Shown: positions 40,560-50,069, counted from the first letter of the stretch. The stretch: DNA of 64,000 nucleotides from Bin87 sp963663945 (GCA_963663945.1 OY760687.1:992001-1056000), one strand, 5' to 3'. Translations and numbers: made by a program. The notes: generated by a model from the letters alone, not told the origin.

Positions 40560-41222
40560 TCAGCGCCGGTCCCGGAACATCTGCATCTCGGTCGCAACGG
40601 CGTCTTCCGGCAACGGGGATGCGGCTCGCGGGCCGAAGTTGCGGGCCAGCACGAATATCTGCGCCAGGCGTTCAACCAGGTCACAGACTTCCAACGCCTC
40701 CCAGATGTCCGGCCCGACGCCCACCGCGCCATGGTTCCGGAGCAGGGCAGCGTTACGGTCGCCCAACGCGGCGTAAGCCTGTTCGGCCAGTTCCTGCGTT
40801 CCCGGAAAGGCATACTTGCTGACCTTGATCGGACCGCCGATGGTCATCAGCATTTCGTCGATCAGTGGCGGAATGTCCCGGCCAATGACCGCAGCCACCG
40901 AAGCGTAAATGGAATGAGTGTGCGCTACTGCCTGCACGTCCGGTCGTTGGCGGTAGATCTCAAGATGCAGAAGAGTTTCCGAGGACGGTGGCATTGGCGC
41001 CGGAGACACGGGCTCGCCCTCCAGGTTAACCACTACCAGTTCATCCGGTTGCAGCCGGTAATAGGGATGGTGGGTTGGCGTCACCAGCAGGAGGCTGTCA
41101 TCTCCCGGGCCGGTCAAACGCAGGCTGGTGTTCCCTGAATATGCCCCCACCAGGCCGCGTCGGTACATTTCCCGGGTGGCCTCGGTGAGATCGACGCGTT
41201 GTTCAGCCCATTGGTCGGACAC
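40560..41222 (-). CDS. Class II aldolase/adducin family protein
   Basis: A 220-residue zinc aldolase from a GTG at 41222, 6 bases after GGAGG and overlapping the hpnE stop. YSGNTSLRLTG, SSETLLHLEIYRQRPDVQAV, the zinc pair HTHS and LLRNHGAVGVG (third His) are all present. The Glu in SSETLLH is the likely catalytic residue. Relatives cleave fuculose- or deoxyribulose-phosphates. Its coupling to hpnE suggests a role tied to the hopanoid pathway or to salvage of sugars from it. Confidence 0.87.
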   Translation of the reverse strand: MSDQWAEQRVDLTEATREMYRRGLVGAYSGNTSLRLTGPGDDSLLLVTPTHHPYYRLQPDELVVVNLEGEPVSPAPMPPSSETLLHLEIYRQRPDVQAVAHTHSIYASVAAVIGRDIPPLIDEMLMTIGGPIKVSKYAFPGTQELAEQAYAALGDRNAALLRNHGAVGVGPDIWEALEVCDLVERLAQIFVLARNFGPRAASPLPEDAVATEMQMFRDRR

Positions 41223-42615
41223 TCTGTGCCTCCATGCTGTTTGCGGCGCCCAAACCGGACATAACAGCCGCAGCGGCATTATATCCGCTGATGATCGCCC
41301 CCTCCATAGTCGAAGGCCATCCAGTGTCGGTCCATTCCCCGGCCAGAAAGAGATTGGGAGATGCGGTAATAGGGCCGGGTCGATTGCGTTGCGCTCCGGG
41401 CGTGCACCGGAAAGTGGCGTTGCGCTGCTTGACCACTACCGACTTCATAAGTTGAGCTTGACGCGTCCTGGGGAACGCCGCCTTCATCTCGTCGGCGATG
41501 ATGTGAGCCAGTTCCGGTCGTGGCAGGTCGATGTGATCCCATGCGGCGCTGATTGACACCGTCAATGACTGGCCGTTGCGGCCCCAGTCTCTGCCTCGGA
41601 TCAGCGATTCGTTGAACACCCATTGCAGGGGGCTGTCCAGAAAGTAGCAGAAGTCGCCGTCCATCACCGGGCGATCGTACTCGAGATGCACGTTGACGAT
41701 GGGCGAGGTTTGCAGCTCGGTCAACGAAGCGAACGGGATTTTGCCAGCCAGATGGTCTGGGATCAGCTTGGGCAGGATCCAGAACGGCACCGCGCTCACG
41801 TAGGCGTCGGCTGACAAGACCTGTCCGGCCCCTGACGCGACGCCCCGCACCCAGCCGTCCGCTTCCACCTCGATGGCATAGGCCGGGGCGCCCAGCAGGA
41901 TGCGTACGCCCAGCGTGCGCAGGTAAGCTTCGCAGGGTGCGCCAATGGCCTGCCCCAGGGGGACTTTGGGATACCCGAGGTTGGCCTCGCGCCTTCCCTT
42001 CAAAAGACCGTCCTGAACGATCATCAAACCCATCGCTGCGCTGACGTCGCGGATGTTGTCATTGAGCGTCCCCTCGATGATGACGTTCCAAAGGTTGTAG
42101 ATGCATCGGTCCGATTGGCCGTGCGCGCTCAACCAGTCGTAGAAAGAGGTAGTTTCCATCGAAGGCGATGATCGGTTCGCCAGCATCGCGGCGATCACCC
42201 CACGCACCGCTCGGAACTTGTCGCCCGGGCTCAGGTGACGGTAGGTGAAGAAAGCCGACAGCAGATGTCCCGGCGCCGGGCCGCCGAGTCCATAGAGCCT
42301 GCCCCTGCGCCCGTCCCGGTCATAGACATCGACGTTCAATCTGGGCTGTATGTGCCAGAGGTCATTGACGCCAATACGATCAACGAAGGCGATGAGGTTG
42401 TGGCACGCACCCACAATGACGTGTTGACCGTTGTCCAGCTCCTGGCCGCTTTCCGGCTCGACGAAAGAAAAGGCCCGACCTCCCAATGATGCTCGAGCCT
42501 CCAGCAACGTAACTTGCCAACCGGCTTCGGCGAGCCGGCCCGCGGCCGCGATGCCCGCCAGTCCGCCACCAATGACCAGCGCCGATGGCCCGTTGTCGCT
42601 GCGCCTGCCGGTCAC
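41203..42615 (-). CDS. hpnE: HpnE, hydroxysqualene dehydroxylase (FAD amine-oxidase fold)
   Basis: A 470-residue FAD protein from a GTG at 42615 that overlaps the hpnD stop (GTGA). The FAD motif is ALVIGGGLAGIAAAGRLAEAG, with GGRAFSF and ELDNGQHVIVGACHN typical of the squalene-associated FAD desaturase/HpnE family; the C-terminal FAD-contact block is LFLAGEWTDTGWPSTMEGAI. HpnE reduces hydroxysqualene to squalene, completing the HpnCDE route. Longer frames extending upstream to 43062 run through hpnD and are not coding. Confidence 0.92.
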   Translation of the reverse strand: MTGRRSDNGPSALVIGGGLAGIAAAGRLAEAGWQVTLLEARASLGGRAFSFVEPESGQELDNGQHVIVGACHNLIAFVDRIGVNDLWHIQPRLNVDVYDRDGRRGRLYGLGGPAPGHLLSAFFTYRHLSPGDKFRAVRGVIAAMLANRSSPSMETTSFYDWLSAHGQSDRCIYNLWNVIIEGTLNDNIRDVSAAMGLMIVQDGLLKGRREANLGYPKVPLGQAIGAPCEAYLRTLGVRILLGAPAYAIEVEADGWVRGVASGAGQVLSADAYVSAVPFWILPKLIPDHLAGKIPFASLTELQTSPIVNVHLEYDRPVMDGDFCYFLDSPLQWVFNESLIRGRDWGRNGQSLTVSISAAWDHIDLPRPELAHIIADEMKAAFPRTRQAQLMKSVVVKQRNATFRCTPGAQRNRPGPITASPNLFLAGEWTDTGWPSTMEGAIISGYNAAAAVMSGLGAANSMEAQSVRPMG

Positions 42616-43508
42616 TTCATCAGAGGACCAGTAAGCCAGGCCCTGGCCATCAGTCCCAGCTTGGCGCCTTTGCTCAAGCTGATGCGTTCCCGGAACACGT
42701 CGTATCCGGCGGCTTCGATCTTGTTGAGCACGCCGCCGTAGATGAGGCCCAGAGCGGCCGGGCAGGCGCGGGACCTGGGAGAGAGGTACGGCAGCAGCCG
42801 TCGGCCGCTGGAGAAATACTCCCGGGCTCGGTCTACTTGAAACTGCATCAGGTTGGCGAAACCGTCGGTCACCGCGTGATTGCCCAGGTCCGCTTCGGTT
42901 ACGCCGAACCTCTCCAACTCGTCCTGGGGTAAATAAACCCGGCCAAACTCCCAATCCTCGCGCACATCCCGGCAGATGTTGGTCAGTTGCATCGCCAGCC
43001 CCAGGTCGATGGCCCCCTGGCGCGCTTGTTCGCCGTCGCGAAAGCCGAATATGTGGACACAAATCAGCCCGACCACGGAGGCGACCTGGTAGCAGTAAGC
43101 GCGCAAGTCCTCGAAATTGGCGTATCTGGTCTTAACGAGGTCCGATTCCACCCCGTTCAAGACCTCCTGGAAGTACTGCTCAGGGATGCCATACGTTGCC
43201 GCCACATCCGCCAACCCGACGAAAAGCGGCTGGTCGGGCGTGCCAGCGTATGCCTGACTCAGTTTGCCTCTCAGATATTCGATGTGCTGCAGCTTCTCAG
43301 CATCGGTTCCTTCGGCGTCGACCGAGTCGTCGCAATATCTGCAGAACGTGTAAGCGACGTAGATGGCCCGCCGTTGACGGGCCGGCAGTGTGAGGAACGC
43401 GAAGTAAAAGTTGCGGGCTTCGCGCCTGGTTACGCGGCGGCACTCCTCATAAGCTGCGGCCAGCGCCTCGGGCGATGCAGAGAATGCGGTCTGCGGCGGA
43501 GTCGTCAT
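42612..43508 (-). CDS. hpnD: HpnD, presqualene diphosphate synthase
   Basis: A 298-residue trans-isoprenyl diphosphate synthase (squalene/phytoene synthase family) started at the ATG at 43508. The two Asp-rich motifs are YCDDSVD and NICRDVREDWEFGRVYLP. ARNFYFAFLTLPARQRRAIYA-like sequence at the N terminus fits HpnD, which condenses two FPP to presqualene diphosphate. It is 10 bases from hpnC and overlaps hpnE, giving the standard hpnC-hpnD-hpnE trio. Confidence 0.93.
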   Translation of the reverse strand: MTTPPQTAFSASPEALAAAYEECRRVTRREARNFYFAFLTLPARQRRAIYVAYTFCRYCDDSVDAEGTDAEKLQHIEYLRGKLSQAYAGTPDQPLFVGLADVAATYGIPEQYFQEVLNGVESDLVKTRYANFEDLRAYCYQVASVVGLICVHIFGFRDGEQARQGAIDLGLAMQLTNICRDVREDWEFGRVYLPQDELERFGVTEADLGNHAVTDGFANLMQFQVDRAREYFSSGRRLLPYLSPRSRACPAALGLIYGGVLNKIEAAGYDVFRERISLSKGAKLGLMARAWLTGPLMK

Positions 43509-43518
43509 TTGGCCCGTC

Positions 43519-44517
43519 TCAGGCGCTGGGCAACCCGTACCCGGTTCCCAGCTTGTTACCCAGCCAGGCGGACGCCAACAGCCACGTTTTCCGCTGCTTC
43601 GACAGAGCGGGCCGGCTGCTGAGAACGTCGTAGTCCTGGCGACGTATGGCGTGGAGGACGGCCACTCCGCCCCGAGTGAAGAGGGCCACCGGCAATCGGG
43701 ATCGACGATCCAGGGACGCGACCAGCGGTGCGCCCTGCTGGAACATTCGCATCGCGACGTCGCACTCATATCGCAAAAGAGCCCGAAACGCATCGGACGC
43801 CGTGCCGTTCGCGATGTCGTTCTCGCTAACGCCAAACCGCTCCATGTCGGTGCGGGGGAGGTATATCCGTCCCCGGTCTCGGTAGTCGCGGCTAACGTCC
43901 TGCCAGAAATTGGTGAGCTGCAGGGCAGTGCAGGTGTGGTCGGCGAGGAGTTGACGCCGGCGGTCAGCGTACCCGAACAGGTGCAGGTACAGTTGCCCCA
44001 CCGGATTCGCAGAATAGCGGCAATATTCGAGGACGTCGTCCAGCGTATCGAAACGCCCCGATCCCTGGTCCATCAAATTCGCGCGTATCAGCCTTTGGAA
44101 CGGTTCCGGTGGGATGTCGAATTCATCGACCGTGTGCTGGACCGCAATTGATATGGGGTGCGCCGGTTTCCCGGAGTAAATCGCGTCCAGTTCTTCTGCC
44201 CACCAGGCCAACTGACTCCGTCGGTGCGCGGTCACCGAGACATCGGGATTGCCAGCATCTGCGGCTTTTGCGGCAGGCGCCGACGGCAGCGATTCGTCAC
44301 CCAGATCGTCAACCATCCGGCACCAGGCGTAGATCGCGTAGACGTGCGGCAGTTTTTCCCTGGGGGTGATCCAACCCCCGACGTTGAAATTCTCGTAGTG
44401 TCCGCGCGCGAGAGTTTCGCAGTACCCGTACGCTTCGTCCAGTGTCACTGGCTCCGCCGGCGCGTTCGCGCCAACACCGACCGAGGGCGAGTTGTTCTCT
44501 TCGATGACAGTTGGCAT
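43519..44517 (-). CDS. hpnC: HpnC, hydroxysqualene synthase
   Basis: About 332 residues from the ATG at 44517 (an in-frame start at 44538 adds 7). Blocks ARGHYENFNVGGWITPREKL and YAWCRMVDDLGDE (first Asp motif) and TNFWQDVSRDYRDRGRIYLP (second) match HpnC, which converts presqualene diphosphate to hydroxysqualene. Similar in fold to HpnD but clearly a separate paralogue. Situated between yjbQ and hpnD on one strand. Confidence 0.92.
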   Translation of the reverse strand: MPTVIEENNSPSVGVGANAPAEPVTLDEAYGYCETLARGHYENFNVGGWITPREKLPHVYAIYAWCRMVDDLGDESLPSAPAAKAADAGNPDVSVTAHRRSQLAWWAEELDAIYSGKPAHPISIAVQHTVDEFDIPPEPFQRLIRANLMDQGSGRFDTLDDVLEYCRYSANPVGQLYLHLFGYADRRRQLLADHTCTALQLTNFWQDVSRDYRDRGRIYLPRTDMERFGVSENDIANGTASDAFRALLRYECDVAMRMFQQGAPLVASLDRRSRLPVALFTRGGVAVLHAIRRQDYDVLSSRPALSKQRKTWLLASAWLGNKLGTGYGLPSA

Positions 44518-44538
44518 GTTACGGCGTCCCGAACGCAC

Positions 44539-44982
44539 TTATTCACCCACGATCTGGACCATCACCTCTCGTGGCCGCGGGTGATCCAGTTCAATGAAGA
44601 AAATGCTCTGCCACTGGCCGAAAGGCATCTTGCCGTCTATCAATGGGATGGTTTCGCTCGACCCGAGCATCAAGTGCTGAAGGTGCGCGTGACCGTTCGG
44701 GGATTCTTCCTCGGTCATATTGACCGTGCGTATCGAGAAATCGTTGTGCCGGTATTCGCCGAAACGAGGGCACATCTTCTCCAAGAACCGGGTCATGTCT
44801 TCGATCAGCAACGGTTCGTTCTCGTTGATGATCACGGCGGCCGTGGTGTGACGCGAATACACGACGACGAACCCGTTGCTGACGCAAGACCTGCCGACGC
44901 AGCCCCGCACCCAATCGGTGATATCCATGAATTCGGGCGCGCCGGTGGTGTCTACTTTCAGGGAATAATGTTCAGTTTTCAT
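44539..44982 (-). CDS. YjbQ/UPF0047 family protein
   Basis: A 147-residue single-domain protein of the YjbQ family: SRHTTAAVIINENEP, GHAHLQHLMLGSSETIPL and GKMPFGQWQSIFFIELDHPR are conserved blocks, with the His residues of the putative active site kept. E. coli YjbQ has weak thiamine-phosphate synthase activity; the true role is unclear. It lies between the squalene-hopene cyclase and hpnC with short gaps, so it is probably co-expressed with the hopanoid genes. Confidence 0.9.
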   Translation of the reverse strand: MKTEHYSLKVDTTGAPEFMDITDWVRGCVGRSCVSNGFVVVYSRHTTAAVIINENEPLLIEDMTRFLEKMCPRFGEYRHNDFSIRTVNMTEEESPNGHAHLQHLMLGSSETIPLIDGKMPFGQWQSIFFIELDHPRPREVMVQIVGE

Positions 44983-45020
44983 GAGTTGCACTCTATAGGG
45001 GAGTGTGATGAACGGAACAC

Positions 45021-47123
45021 TTATGCTGGGTGGCTTGGGCGGTGAGCCTCCGGCGCGACTGGCCGGTGGCCGTTGCCCTGAGGTTTGGCGAACAGAGTTC
45101 GGCGGGTCTGGCAAGTTCGATAGCGAGCCAGGGCTATCAGCGGCCAGGTATTTCGGTACAAATGATAGTTGATCATGAATCCCGCTGACAGCTCAGCGCC
45201 CTGGAAGCCCCGTTCGCCAGGCTGCGGGATCCTGTCGACTCGTTCGCCTTTCAGATATCCGGGGAATCCGGTGCCGGTAAAGTACGGCTCGTCCCAGTTG
45301 CCCTCCGCACGCTGTGTTTCCAGCAAGTATGACACGCCACGGTGCGTGGCCTGGTCGTCGCCGTATCCGGCCGCGACCAGTGCAATGATACCCCAGGCGG
45401 TTTGGGAAGCGGTACTTGGCCCAACTCCTCGTTGCGTCGAATCTATGTACGACGCGCACGATTCGCCCCAACCTCCGTCAGCATTCTGGTGATCCAGAAG
45501 CCACTGCACCGCGCGCCGTACGTAAGGATGACGCATGTCATCCCCGGCTGCTTCCAGCGCGGGCAGCACGGCTCCCAGGCCATAAACGTAGTTTACTCCC
45601 CACCGCCCGAACCAACTGCCGTCATTCTCCTGCTCCTGGCGCAAATAGCGATACGCTTGTTGCAGGAAGCCCTGGTCGGTCCTGTATCCGAGTTTGCCGT
45701 ACATTTCCAGGACATGGGCCGTTACGTCCGCGCTGGAGGGGTCAAGGACCTCGCCAAAATCGCTGAAAGTCAGGGCCGTGACGTATCCGTGGTTATTGTC
45801 CTTGTCGAATGACGCCCACCCACCGTCCTTGTTCTGCATGCCGTGGACCCAGTCCAGGGCCCGCGAGATCGCGTCGTGTCGCAGACGGTCCTCATCGCCC
45901 GGCAATTTGCCCAGGCGCAAAGCCAGCACCACCTCGGCGGTGTCATCGATATCGGGATAGTAGTTGTTGTGGAACTCGAAAGCCCATCCGCCCGGTTGCA
46001 GCTGCGGCGCCTGCACCTGCCAGTCGCCGCCGACCAATATCTGCTTGTCGACCAGCCATCGGGTGGCCGATTCCAGCATGGGGTCCGTGGTAGACAATCC
46101 GCTTTCGGCCAATCCTTGAACCACCAGGCAGGTGTCCCACACCGGCGAAATGCATCCCTGGATCGTCCAACAATCGCCTTTTTGGATGGAGAAACCATCC
46201 AGCCCGGCGAATCCGCGGGACATGATGGGATGCTCGTTGTCGAACCCGCACACGCTGAGTGCGATCAGGCTGTACACCCACGGTGGTTGGATCCCTCCCC
46301 AACTTCCGTCGTCTTCCTGGTGGTCCAGGATCCAACGAACGGCTTTGCGCTCGGCCATCTTGCTTAGGGGGTTGAAGGAAATGCGGCCGTAAATCTTCCC
46401 CAGAGCCTGCTCGGCCATATGCACCAGCCTCGGGAGGTTGAATCCGGGAGGAGGCGGCACAGAGTAATCGGTCCCCGAACGGCCGTCTGGAAATAACTCG
46501 TCGATGGCATGCTCCGGTGCGATGGGCCGGACCGGGCGGCGCGAGAGCACGATCGACAACGGTACGATGCACCCCCTTGCCCAACTGGCAAAGCGGTAGA
46601 TGCTCAAGGGCGCCCAATCGGGCAGCAATATCATCTCGATGGGCAGTCTGGGTGTGCCGTCCCATTCCCACTGCCCGAACAGCGCGAGCCAGATGCGTGT
46701 GAACATCCGGGTGCGGGGCACTCCGCCTCGTTGCAGAACGAACTGCCTGGCCCGACCCATGTGGTCTGACTCCGGATCTTCTCCGCACAGCTTCAACGCG
46801 AAGTAACATTCCACAGTGGTGGACAAGTCGCCGGGGGCGCCGTAGTAGATTGCCCACGACCCATCGTCAAGTTGCTTGCTGAGAAGATAATTGACGATGT
46901 GCCGCTCACGCTCCGGGTTGTGATGCCCCAGGAAGCGGGACAACATCACGTACTCCGCCTCCATCGTGTTGTTCGATTCCAGCTCTCCCCACCAATATCC
47001 ATCGGTGTCCTGGATACGGCGGAAATATTCCTGCAGCCGTTCGATCGATGTGTCCAGAGCCTGAGCCGACGGCGCATCGGAATGAACGTGGGCACGGTTA
47101 CTGTTGATTTCTTGGATAACCAT
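45021..47123 (-). CDS. shc: Squalene-hopene cyclase
   Basis: A 700-residue class II terpene cyclase. The protonating motif DIDDTA lies near residue 390 (YYPDIDDTAEVVLAL). Numerous QW repeats are present, such as DDGSWGGIQPPWVY, QNKDGGWASFDKD and QNADGGWGES, which stabilise the double alpha-barrel. The amphipathic non-cleaved helix near VPLSIVLSRRP would sit in the inner membrane leaflet. It cyclises squalene to hopene/hopanol. The C-terminal 40 residues are a polar tail absent from many homologues. Confidence 0.95.
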   Translation of the reverse strand: MVIQEINSNRAHVHSDAPSAQALDTSIERLQEYFRRIQDTDGYWWGELESNNTMEAEYVMLSRFLGHHNPERERHIVNYLLSKQLDDGSWAIYYGAPGDLSTTVECYFALKLCGEDPESDHMGRARQFVLQRGGVPRTRMFTRIWLALFGQWEWDGTPRLPIEMILLPDWAPLSIYRFASWARGCIVPLSIVLSRRPVRPIAPEHAIDELFPDGRSGTDYSVPPPPGFNLPRLVHMAEQALGKIYGRISFNPLSKMAERKAVRWILDHQEDDGSWGGIQPPWVYSLIALSVCGFDNEHPIMSRGFAGLDGFSIQKGDCWTIQGCISPVWDTCLVVQGLAESGLSTTDPMLESATRWLVDKQILVGGDWQVQAPQLQPGGWAFEFHNNYYPDIDDTAEVVLALRLGKLPGDEDRLRHDAISRALDWVHGMQNKDGGWASFDKDNNHGYVTALTFSDFGEVLDPSSADVTAHVLEMYGKLGYRTDQGFLQQAYRYLRQEQENDGSWFGRWGVNYVYGLGAVLPALEAAGDDMRHPYVRRAVQWLLDHQNADGGWGESCASYIDSTQRGVGPSTASQTAWGIIALVAAGYGDDQATHRGVSYLLETQRAEGNWDEPYFTGTGFPGYLKGERVDRIPQPGERGFQGAELSAGFMINYHLYRNTWPLIALARYRTCQTRRTLFAKPQGNGHRPVAPEAHRPSHPA

Positions 47124-47150
47124 GATGTTTACCCTGCAAATCTCGAAGCG

Positions 47151-48152
47151 CTAAATGTAGCCGTGATCGCGGAACCAGCGGATTGCTTTTTCCAGAGCCA
47201 CTTCGACCGGACTCTGGGGCAAACCGAGTTCCGCCACTGCTTTGGCGCTGCTCACGTACATCGGGTGCTTAGTGATTTTGATTGCTTCAACAGGGATGGA
47301 CGGAGGGCGGCGTAACAGGGTGCCTTCGATGAACTCGTCAAAATAAGCGACCCCCAGAATGGCCCAGCGCGGGATGTAAATGTTGGGTGCGCGTCGTCCG
47401 GTGATTTTGGACATGATGTCGAAAATCTCCTTCAGCGTGAGATTGCGGCACCCGAGGATGTACCGCTCTCCGGGCACTCCGCGTTCCATCGCTAATATGT
47501 GCCCTTTGGCGACATCCGCCACGTCGATCAGGTTCATGCCCGTTGAAATGTATCCGGGAGCCCTGCCCCGGGCGAAGAACAGGGGAATTTGCCCGGTCGG
47601 TGTCGGTTTGACGTCCCATTCGCCTACTGGAGCGCAGGGGTTGACTACCACCACCTCCATGTCATCGCCATTGGCCGCCAAAGCGATTTGTTCCGTGGCG
47701 TACTTGGACTGCTTGTAGTAGCCAATTAGCAACCCTGGCCGGGGCGGCATTTCTTCAGTGCCCAGATGCTCCGGGTCCCTCGACCCGTTTTCAGGGATGC
47801 CTATGGTCGCGACCGAGCTGGTGAAAACCACTCTTCGCACTCCGGCCCGCCGTGCGGCGTCGAGCAGATTTACTGTCCCAACCACGTTTGAGCGGTACAT
47901 TTCGCGCGGGCGAGGTGACCAGAATGAGTAAATTGCTGCGCAGTGATAAATGGTCTCGCAGCCTTCGGCGGCCCGGCGCACCGATTCGCTGTCCAGAAGG
48001 TCGCCGGTTACCTGCGTCACGCCCGTTTCTCGAATGGCCAAGTCGTTCGCGGACGGCCTGACCAGAGCTCGAACGTCCTCGCCACGGGCCCACAGCGCAC
48101 GCGCCAGGTTCCCGCCGATAAAACCGGTGGCGCCCGTTACCAGCGTGGTCAT
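47151..48152 (-). CDS. hpnA: HpnA, hopanoid-associated sugar epimerase
   Basis: A 333-residue extended SDR: TLVTGATGFIGGNLARAL (3-20), the region AIYSFWSPRPREMYRSNVVGT typical of HpnA, SSVATIG with catalytic Ser, and YYKQSKYATEQIA with YxxxK. HpnA is consistently clustered with hopanoid genes though its exact reaction remains unclear. It overlaps hpnG by ATGA and ends 28 bases before the cyclase. Confidence 0.93.
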   Translation of the reverse strand: MTTLVTGATGFIGGNLARALWARGEDVRALVRPSANDLAIRETGVTQVTGDLLDSESVRRAAEGCETIYHCAAIYSFWSPRPREMYRSNVVGTVNLLDAARRAGVRRVVFTSSVATIGIPENGSRDPEHLGTEEMPPRPGLLIGYYKQSKYATEQIALAANGDDMEVVVVNPCAPVGEWDVKPTPTGQIPLFFARGRAPGYISTGMNLIDVADVAKGHILAMERGVPGERYILGCRNLTLKEIFDIMSKITGRRAPNIYIPRWAILGVAYFDEFIEGTLLRRPPSIPVEAIKITKHPMYVSSAKAVAELGLPQSPVEVALEKAIRWFRDHGYI

Positions 48153-48853
48153 CGGATCAATGGAGCGGTCCCGGCAGGTATTACCGCCGGCGCTGCCAAC
48201 AACGCGGATACGCTCGCCGCGAGCGAATGCCGGGCGACCCGCGCCTTGCGGGCCAGCCGTACCAGGCTTGCCAGGCTGCCGGGGTGGGCCGCAACTCCGC
48301 GCAGCGCATTGACGAACCCGTCACCACTGCCGTCAAGATAGCCAGGCAATTCATCGTCCGCAGTGTCCAACACTGCGCGAACCGATGCGAACGGTATCCC
48401 ATGAGTCGCCGCCGTTCTTGCGGCCCAATAGTCTTCCATGTTGACCGACATCGTTCCACACGTCGTGTGCAGCGCGGATTTAACTCCGCAGTTGGCTACA
48501 CCGCTGACCGTCGCGGATGGTCCTCCCACCCAACGGATCCCGTTGGCGTCCGCCCGAGTCTTGATACTGCTGGTGAGGCATGTGTCGGACTCGATGGCTT
48601 CCAGATGCTCTACGGAGTGGAATACCTCCGCCAGATGCAGGTCGCCGGTACGCAGACCGGGGGCAGCGCCGCCACAGAATCCGATCATGATGATAGCCGC
48701 CGGCGATTGCGCCGCCACGGCCGTCAAACCGTTCTCGGCGCTCTCCTGGCCGACGCCGATGACTCGCGTCATCACGTCAGTGCCGCGCAGACGGAGAACG
48801 GCCCGGCGCACGCCGGCCATCTCCGTGCCCATCGGTGCAACTATGGCAAGCAT
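48149..48853 (-). CDS. hpnG: HpnG, adenosylhopane nucleosidase/phosphorylase
   Basis: About 234 residues from an ATG at 48853; a TTG at 48880 would add 9. A purine nucleoside phosphorylase-like fold: LAIVAPMGTEMAGVRR, IMIGFCGGAAPGLRTGDLHLA, SVNMEDYWAARTA with the substrate-binding Glu, and VRAVLDTADDELP. In the hopanoid route HpnG removes adenine from adenosylhopane to give ribosyl- or phosphoribosylhopane. It lies between hpnH and hpnA. Confidence 0.9.
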   Translation of the reverse strand: MLAIVAPMGTEMAGVRRAVLRLRGTDVMTRVIGVGQESAENGLTAVAAQSPAAIIMIGFCGGAAPGLRTGDLHLAEVFHSVEHLEAIESDTCLTSSIKTRADANGIRWVGGPSATVSGVANCGVKSALHTTCGTMSVNMEDYWAARTAATHGIPFASVRAVLDTADDELPGYLDGSGDGFVNALRGVAAHPGSLASLVRLARKARVARHSLAASVSALLAAPAVIPAGTAPLIR

Positions 48854-48958
48854 AGGCTTAACAATGGAGACCAACCTCAATCAGTCGGTCGAGGGTTGTT
48901 CTATAGTCCCGATTTCCTGTGATTCAATGATTGCAGGGGTTACGATGCCAGGTCCTGT

Positions 48959-50035
48959 CTAACCGACGCTGATGCCTCCCTTATGCGCCGCGCCGGATTT
49001 GACGAACGTGACCCATTCCCTGGGCTTCCCGATAGCGTTAAATATGGTCGCTGATTCAAAACCGCAATGCATCATGCAGTTGTTACAACGGGGGTCCCGA
49101 CCCACGCCGTATTTTTCTTCCCACAACTGAGGTTCGTAGAGTTCTTCGATGTCGGAGGCGTGTTCATCCGCGAGTGGGTAGCAGGGTTTTCGCCAACCCA
49201 TCACTGTGTAGGTGGGATTGGACCAAGCCGTGCATTGGTATTCCCGCTCTCCCCGAAGGAAGTTCAGGTATAGCGGGTTATTGTAAAACCGCATGCCCTC
49301 GATGCGAGTCGGATCCAGCAGGTCCCGGAACACGTTCCTGGACTCCTGCCGGGTAAGGAAAAGATCCTGATCGGGGGCGTCTTCAAAATCGTACCCTGGC
49401 GATATCATCGACCCTTCGACACCCAGGTCGCTAACGTAACGGAACATCTCCCGCAGGTCCTCAACGTCGCTATTCCGGAATACTGTCGTATTCGTGCAAA
49501 CGCGGTAACCCCGTTCGACGGCCATTTGTATTCCGTCCACCGCCCGTTTGAACACTCCGGCCCGGGCCACCGATTCGTCGTGTTTCTCCTCCATACCGTC
49601 CATGTGGATCACCCAGCAAAAATACTTGGAAGGCGGGATCTTTTCCAGCATGCGAGGAAGCAGCAGCGCGTTCGTGCAGCAGTACACGAAGTATTTTTCG
49701 TCGACCAGGGTGTTGATGATCTCGTCGATTTTCGGGTGGATTGTCGGCTCACCGCCGGCAATGGACACTATCGGCGCGCCCGATTCGTGCACGGCCTCCA
49801 GGGCCTCTTCCACCGGCATCATCTGGTCCAGTACTCCACGGTATTCCCGTATCCGACCACACCCGATGCACGCCAGATTGCACATCTCCAATGGCTCCAG
49901 CATGGTGACCAACGGGAAACGCTTTCGGCCGCGCAGCCGGTTCTTGAGTATGTACCAACCCGTCCGCACGCCCAGTTCCAGCGGGCGTTTGGCCGGCTTG
50001 ATGGCGGTGCGTGGGTCTTTAATTGTTTGTACCAT
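48959..50035 (-). CDS. hpnH: HpnH, radical SAM adenosylhopane synthase
   Basis: A 358-residue radical SAM enzyme. The 4Fe-4S cluster motif is CNLACIGC (Cys52, Cys56, Cys59); SIAGGEPTIHPKI is the GGE SAM-binding block. A C-terminal cysteine set (CTAW, CNNCMMHCGF) is typical of HpnH. It adds the 5'-deoxyadenosyl radical to hopene to make adenosylhopane. The ribosome site AAGGAG overlaps a small hairpin in the leader. hpnG follows after about 100 bases. Confidence 0.94.
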   Translation of the reverse strand: MVQTIKDPRTAIKPAKRPLELGVRTGWYILKNRLRGRKRFPLVTMLEPLEMCNLACIGCGRIREYRGVLDQMMPVEEALEAVHESGAPIVSIAGGEPTIHPKIDEIINTLVDEKYFVYCCTNALLLPRMLEKIPPSKYFCWVIHMDGMEEKHDESVARAGVFKRAVDGIQMAVERGYRVCTNTTVFRNSDVEDLREMFRYVSDLGVEGSMISPGYDFEDAPDQDLFLTRQESRNVFRDLLDPTRIEGMRFYNNPLYLNFLRGEREYQCTAWSNPTYTVMGWRKPCYPLADEHASDIEELYEPQLWEEKYGVGRDPRCNNCMMHCGFESATIFNAIGKPREWVTFVKSGAAHKGGISVG

Positions 50036-50047
50036 TGGCGGGATCTC

Positions 50048-50064
50048 CTTAGCTTATCGCTAAG
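50048..50064 (-). promoter_or_regulatory. Leader hairpin next to the hpnH ribosome site
   Basis: CTTAGC-GATAA-GCTAAG, 6-bp arms and a 5-base loop, in the 34-base gap between the prenyl synthase and hpnH. Its downstream arm overlaps the AAGGAG Shine-Dalgarno sequence at 50045-50050, so folding could limit hpnH translation. Confidence 0.4.
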
Positions 50065-50069
50065 CGCTA

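Noticed and set aside
41203..43062. A 619-residue version of HpnE
   Set aside because: The extra N-terminal part is an out-of-frame reading of hpnD; the GTG at 42615 overlapping the hpnD stop gives a normal-length protein.
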